DNA from: JBBUX01 sp037445775
GTDB lineage: Bacteria > Actinomycetota > Coriobacteriia > Anaerosomatales > PHET01
Direction of reading: 5' to 3'
Length of the DNA stretch: 8,250 nucleotides
Assembly (NCBI GenBank): GCA_037445775.1
Contig: JBBIJX010000066.1
Coordinates: 1 to 8,250 of the forward strand
The notes beneath the pieces are model-generated. The model searched no databases. It saw only the letters and a program-made list of their open reading frames with translations, and was not told the DNA's origin. The position numbers and the translations under genes were made by a program. Shown here piece after piece: positions 6,352 through 8,250 of the stretch; within the stretch, counting starts at the first letter, position 1; the number at the start of each line of letters is the position of its first letter.

Positions 6352-6792
6352 ATGGTTCTCAGATCAGTCACCTTACTAATCCTGGCCGCGCTCGCGTTGG
6401 GACCCGTCGCGTGCACGTCGCCGGAACCCGTCGACGTGTCCGCTCCGCCCAGCGAGACTCCTGGCGGGGATCCCGCCGGCTCCCGGCTCGCGTTCGGTCT
6501 TCACGATCTCGAGGACGGGAGTGCGCAGGCGGTCGGGCTCCTCGAGTACCAGGAGATCGAGGGCGGCTTCTGGGCGATCGTGAGCGAACCAACCGCTGAC
6601 GACGACACGTCGAAGATCATCGCCGTCATCGCCAACGGAGCCGAGCGTCAGACCGAACTCGCACCGCTTGAAGGCAAGACCGTCATGGCCACCGGCAAGC
6701 GTCTCAACGGCGTATCCATCCGCATGGCCGGCCCGGAGATCGAGGTCACGGAGATCGTCGAGGTCACGGATAGGTCCGGCCCGGCGGAGTAG
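6352..6792 (+). CDS. Small exported, probable lipoprotein with OB-like domain
   Basis: The 146-residue product begins with a short signal sequence: Arg4, a hydrophobic run from 6 to 17, then GPVAC with Cys21. The position suggests lipid attachment, although Pro at -3 departs from the usual lipobox. After a Pro/Ser/Glu-rich spacer (22 to about 48), residues from about 50 to 140 look like one small beta-rich domain. The pattern of a GLLEY strand, a Trp-containing strand, LEGKTVMATGKRL and then ISIRM- and IEVTEIVEV-like strands resembles an OB-fold of the kind seen in small periplasmic proteins. That fold assignment is inference and no function can be named. The start is fixed by GGAGG five bases before the ATG. 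The gene lies 45 bases after dinB on the same strand, and its last 29 bases overlap the end of the convergent polymerase gene. Confidence 0.8.
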   Translation: MVLRSVTLLILAALALGPVACTSPEPVDVSAPPSETPGGDPAGSRLAFGLHDLEDGSAQAVGLLEYQEIEGGFWAIVSEPTADDDTSKIIAVIANGAERQTELAPLEGKTVMATGKRLNGVSIRMAGPEIEVTEIVEVTDRSGPAE

Positions 6793-8250
6793 TCCGCTCC
6801 GCGGCGGCCCAAGACTCCTCCTCAGGGGCCCCCGCTCCGCCGAGCGAGGGACCCATCGGGCCTGTGGGCACGCCGTATCGCAGGCGAACCGGCATACCGG
6901 CGCTTCGGACGACGTAGGGCCGCACGTCCTCGGCGACGATCGCGAGGCCCCGCTCGCAGTTGTTCTGCAGCGTCCCATCGATGACATAGGCCCGGTGCTT
7001 CACGATGACATCACCGATCCTGTTGAGCACATCCTCGAATACGACGACGTCGAGCAGCCCGGCCTCGTCTTCGAGCGTCAGGAAGCACGTGCGCTTCCCC
7101 GAGCGCGTCCGGGGCGTCTGCGCGCGTTCGCGCACGCCGCACACGCGGACCTTCGTCCGGTCCGCCAAGTCCGCCAGATCACGTGAGGGCGTGACGCCGC
7201 GCGTCGCGAGATCGTGTGCGGCGAACGCGAGCGGGTGGCACGTAAGCGACAGCCCCACGAGCTCGAGTTCAGCCGACACCCTGTGCGCAGCGCTCCAGCC
7301 GCTCACGTGGTCCGGGTCTTCCGCGGTGCGTACCGGCGCCGGAGCGAGGCAGAGCGTGTCGTCACCCGAGACGCCCTCGCGCGCGATGACCGCCTTGAGC
7401 TCAGGTACGAGCGCGAGCATCTCGTCGCGCGTGGGCGGGCGGCCTGCCTCGGTGACGCCTAGTCCGTCGAGCGCCCCCACCCGCACGAGCGCGAGCGCTG
7501 CGGGAAGCGCCGCGCGCGTCCGGCGCAGGAAATCGGCGAGATCGCCGAACGGTCGCACCGCCTGCTCCGCCTCGATCGCGGAAAGCAGCCGCGCGGTCAT
7601 CTCGTGGACGTCCTTGAGGCCCACGCGGATCGCCGTGCCGGAGTCCTCGATCGTGTAGTCGGCCCGGCTCGCGTTGACGTGCGGCCCGCGGATCGCGATG
7701 CCGTGGCGGCGAGCGTCGTTCACGACGAGTCGCGGCGTGTAGAAGCCCATCGGCTCGTGGTTTAGGATCGCGCACGCGAACTCGGCGGGGTAGTACGTGC
7801 GCAACCACGCGCTCGCATAGCTCACCACCGCGAAACACGCCGCATGCGCCTTGTTGAAGCCGTAGGCGGCGAACCCTTCGAGCTGCCGAAAGACCTCGGT
7901 GGCCACCTCGGCGTCGACCCCGCGCTCGAGCGCACGCTCGAGGAAGTGCCCGCGAATCGCCTCCATCTGCTCGCGGCTGCGCTCCTTCGTCATCGCGCGG
8001 CGCAACGAGTCCGCCTCGGCGAGCGTGAACCCGGCCACCTCGCGGGCCACGAGCAGCACCTGCTCCTGGTAGACGATGACCCCGTAGGAGTCCGCGAGCA
8101 CGTCGCGCATCGCCTCATGTGGAACGGTGACCGGCTCGAGCCCGTGCCGGCGCCGGATGAACGGCGTGATCATCTCGGCCTCGAGCGGACCGGGCCGAAA
8201 GAGCGATATCTGCGCGATGATGTCTTCGAAGCGGCTCGACTTGAGCCGCT
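6764..8250 (-). CDS. dnaE2: DnaE2-like error-prone DNA polymerase III alpha subunit (N-terminus beyond window)
   Basis: The frame is open to the right edge; 494 C-terminal residues are visible, so the PHP domain and catalytic palm lie outside. The fragment begins within the conserved segment that includes AQISLFRPGP (12-21), then the finger segment YGVIVYQEQV (55-64) with REVAGFTLAEADSLRRAM and the GFNKAHAACFAVVSYASAWL region. A helix-hairpin-helix area sits near 230-275 and an OB-fold at about 366-430, starting KVRVCGV. The segments YASAWL, HEPMGFYTP with DARRHG, and GLSLTCHPL favour the error-prone DnaE2/ImuC branch over the replicative DnaE1 branch, and the long tau-binding tail of DnaE1 is absent. 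FNKAHA, however, is more DnaE1-like. Such enzymes make damage-induced, mutation-prone DNA, usually with ImuA and ImuB, neither of which is in the window. The gene converges on the lipoprotein gene with a 29-base overlap. Confidence 0.88.
   Translation of the reverse strand, partial: RLKSSRFEDIIAQISLFRPGPLEAEMITPFIRRRHGLEPVTVPHEAMRDVLADSYGVIVYQEQVLLVAREVAGFTLAEADSLRRAMTKERSREQMEAIRGHFLERALERGVDAEVATEVFRQLEGFAAYGFNKAHAACFAVVSYASAWLRTYYPAEFACAILNHEPMGFYTPRLVVNDARRHGIAIRGPHVNASRADYTIEDSGTAIRVGLKDVHEMTARLLSAIEAEQAVRPFGDLADFLRRTRAALPAALALVRVGALDGLGVTEAGRPPTRDEMLALVPELKAVIAREGVSGDDTLCLAPAPVRTAEDPDHVSGWSAAHRVSAELELVGLSLTCHPLAFAAHDLATRGVTPSRDLADLADRTKVRVCGVRERAQTPRTRSGKRTCFLTLEDEAGLLDVVVFEDVLNRIGDVIVKHRAYVIDGTLQNNCERGLAIVAEDVRPYVVRSAGMPVRLRYGVPTGPMGPSLGGAGAPEEESWAAAERTTPPGRTYP

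Noticed and set aside
6376..6987. Minus-strand open frame of 203 residues under the lipoprotein gene
   Set aside because: It is antisense to a gene with a good ribosome binding site and signal sequence, overlaps the end of the polymerase gene in another frame, and shows no domain.

Overview
The window is GC-rich, densely packed bacterial DNA with seven recognisable protein genes and no RNA genes, insertion sequences, CRISPR array or prophage signs that I can see. Base composition, frequent GTG starts and the gene content (endonuclease IV, a fused ChlI/ChlD-type chelatase ATPase, a DnaE2-like polymerase) suggest an actinobacterial chromosome, perhaps an anaerobic lineage such as Coriobacteriia. 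That placement is inference; no marker gene in the window settles it.

Layout. Positions 1-1020 (minus) hold the N-terminal part of an exported, probably surface-located protein with a bacterial Ig-like domain; it runs off the left edge. A 129-base gap (1021-1149) carries its ribosome binding site, a possible sigma-28-like promoter and an inverted repeat. Positions 1150-5006 (minus) look like a three-gene operon transcribed right to left: nfo (endonuclease IV), a protein of unknown function with an acidic linker and a C-terminal four-cysteine motif, and a fused AAA+/VWA magnesium- or cobalt-chelatase-type protein. A compact divergent promoter region (5007-5070) separates nfo from dinB (plus, 5071-6306), which encodes DNA polymerase IV and may be transcribed without a leader. 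A short exported, probably lipid-anchored protein with an OB-like domain follows (plus, 6352-6792). Its end overlaps by 29 bases the end of a convergent gene (minus, 6764 to beyond 8250) for the C-terminal part of a DnaE2-like DNA polymerase III alpha subunit.

Together the centre and right form a DNA damage cluster: Nfo for abasic sites, DinB for lesion bypass and a DnaE2-type polymerase for error-prone synthesis. The chelatase-type ATPase and its cysteine-motif neighbour belong to tetrapyrrole metal insertion or a related metal-chaperone job and share the nfo operon without an evident functional link. I see no clearly new multi-gene system. The best candidates for something undescribed are the cysteine-motif protein, the small OB-like lipoprotein beside the polymerases and the overlapping nfo/dinB promoter region.
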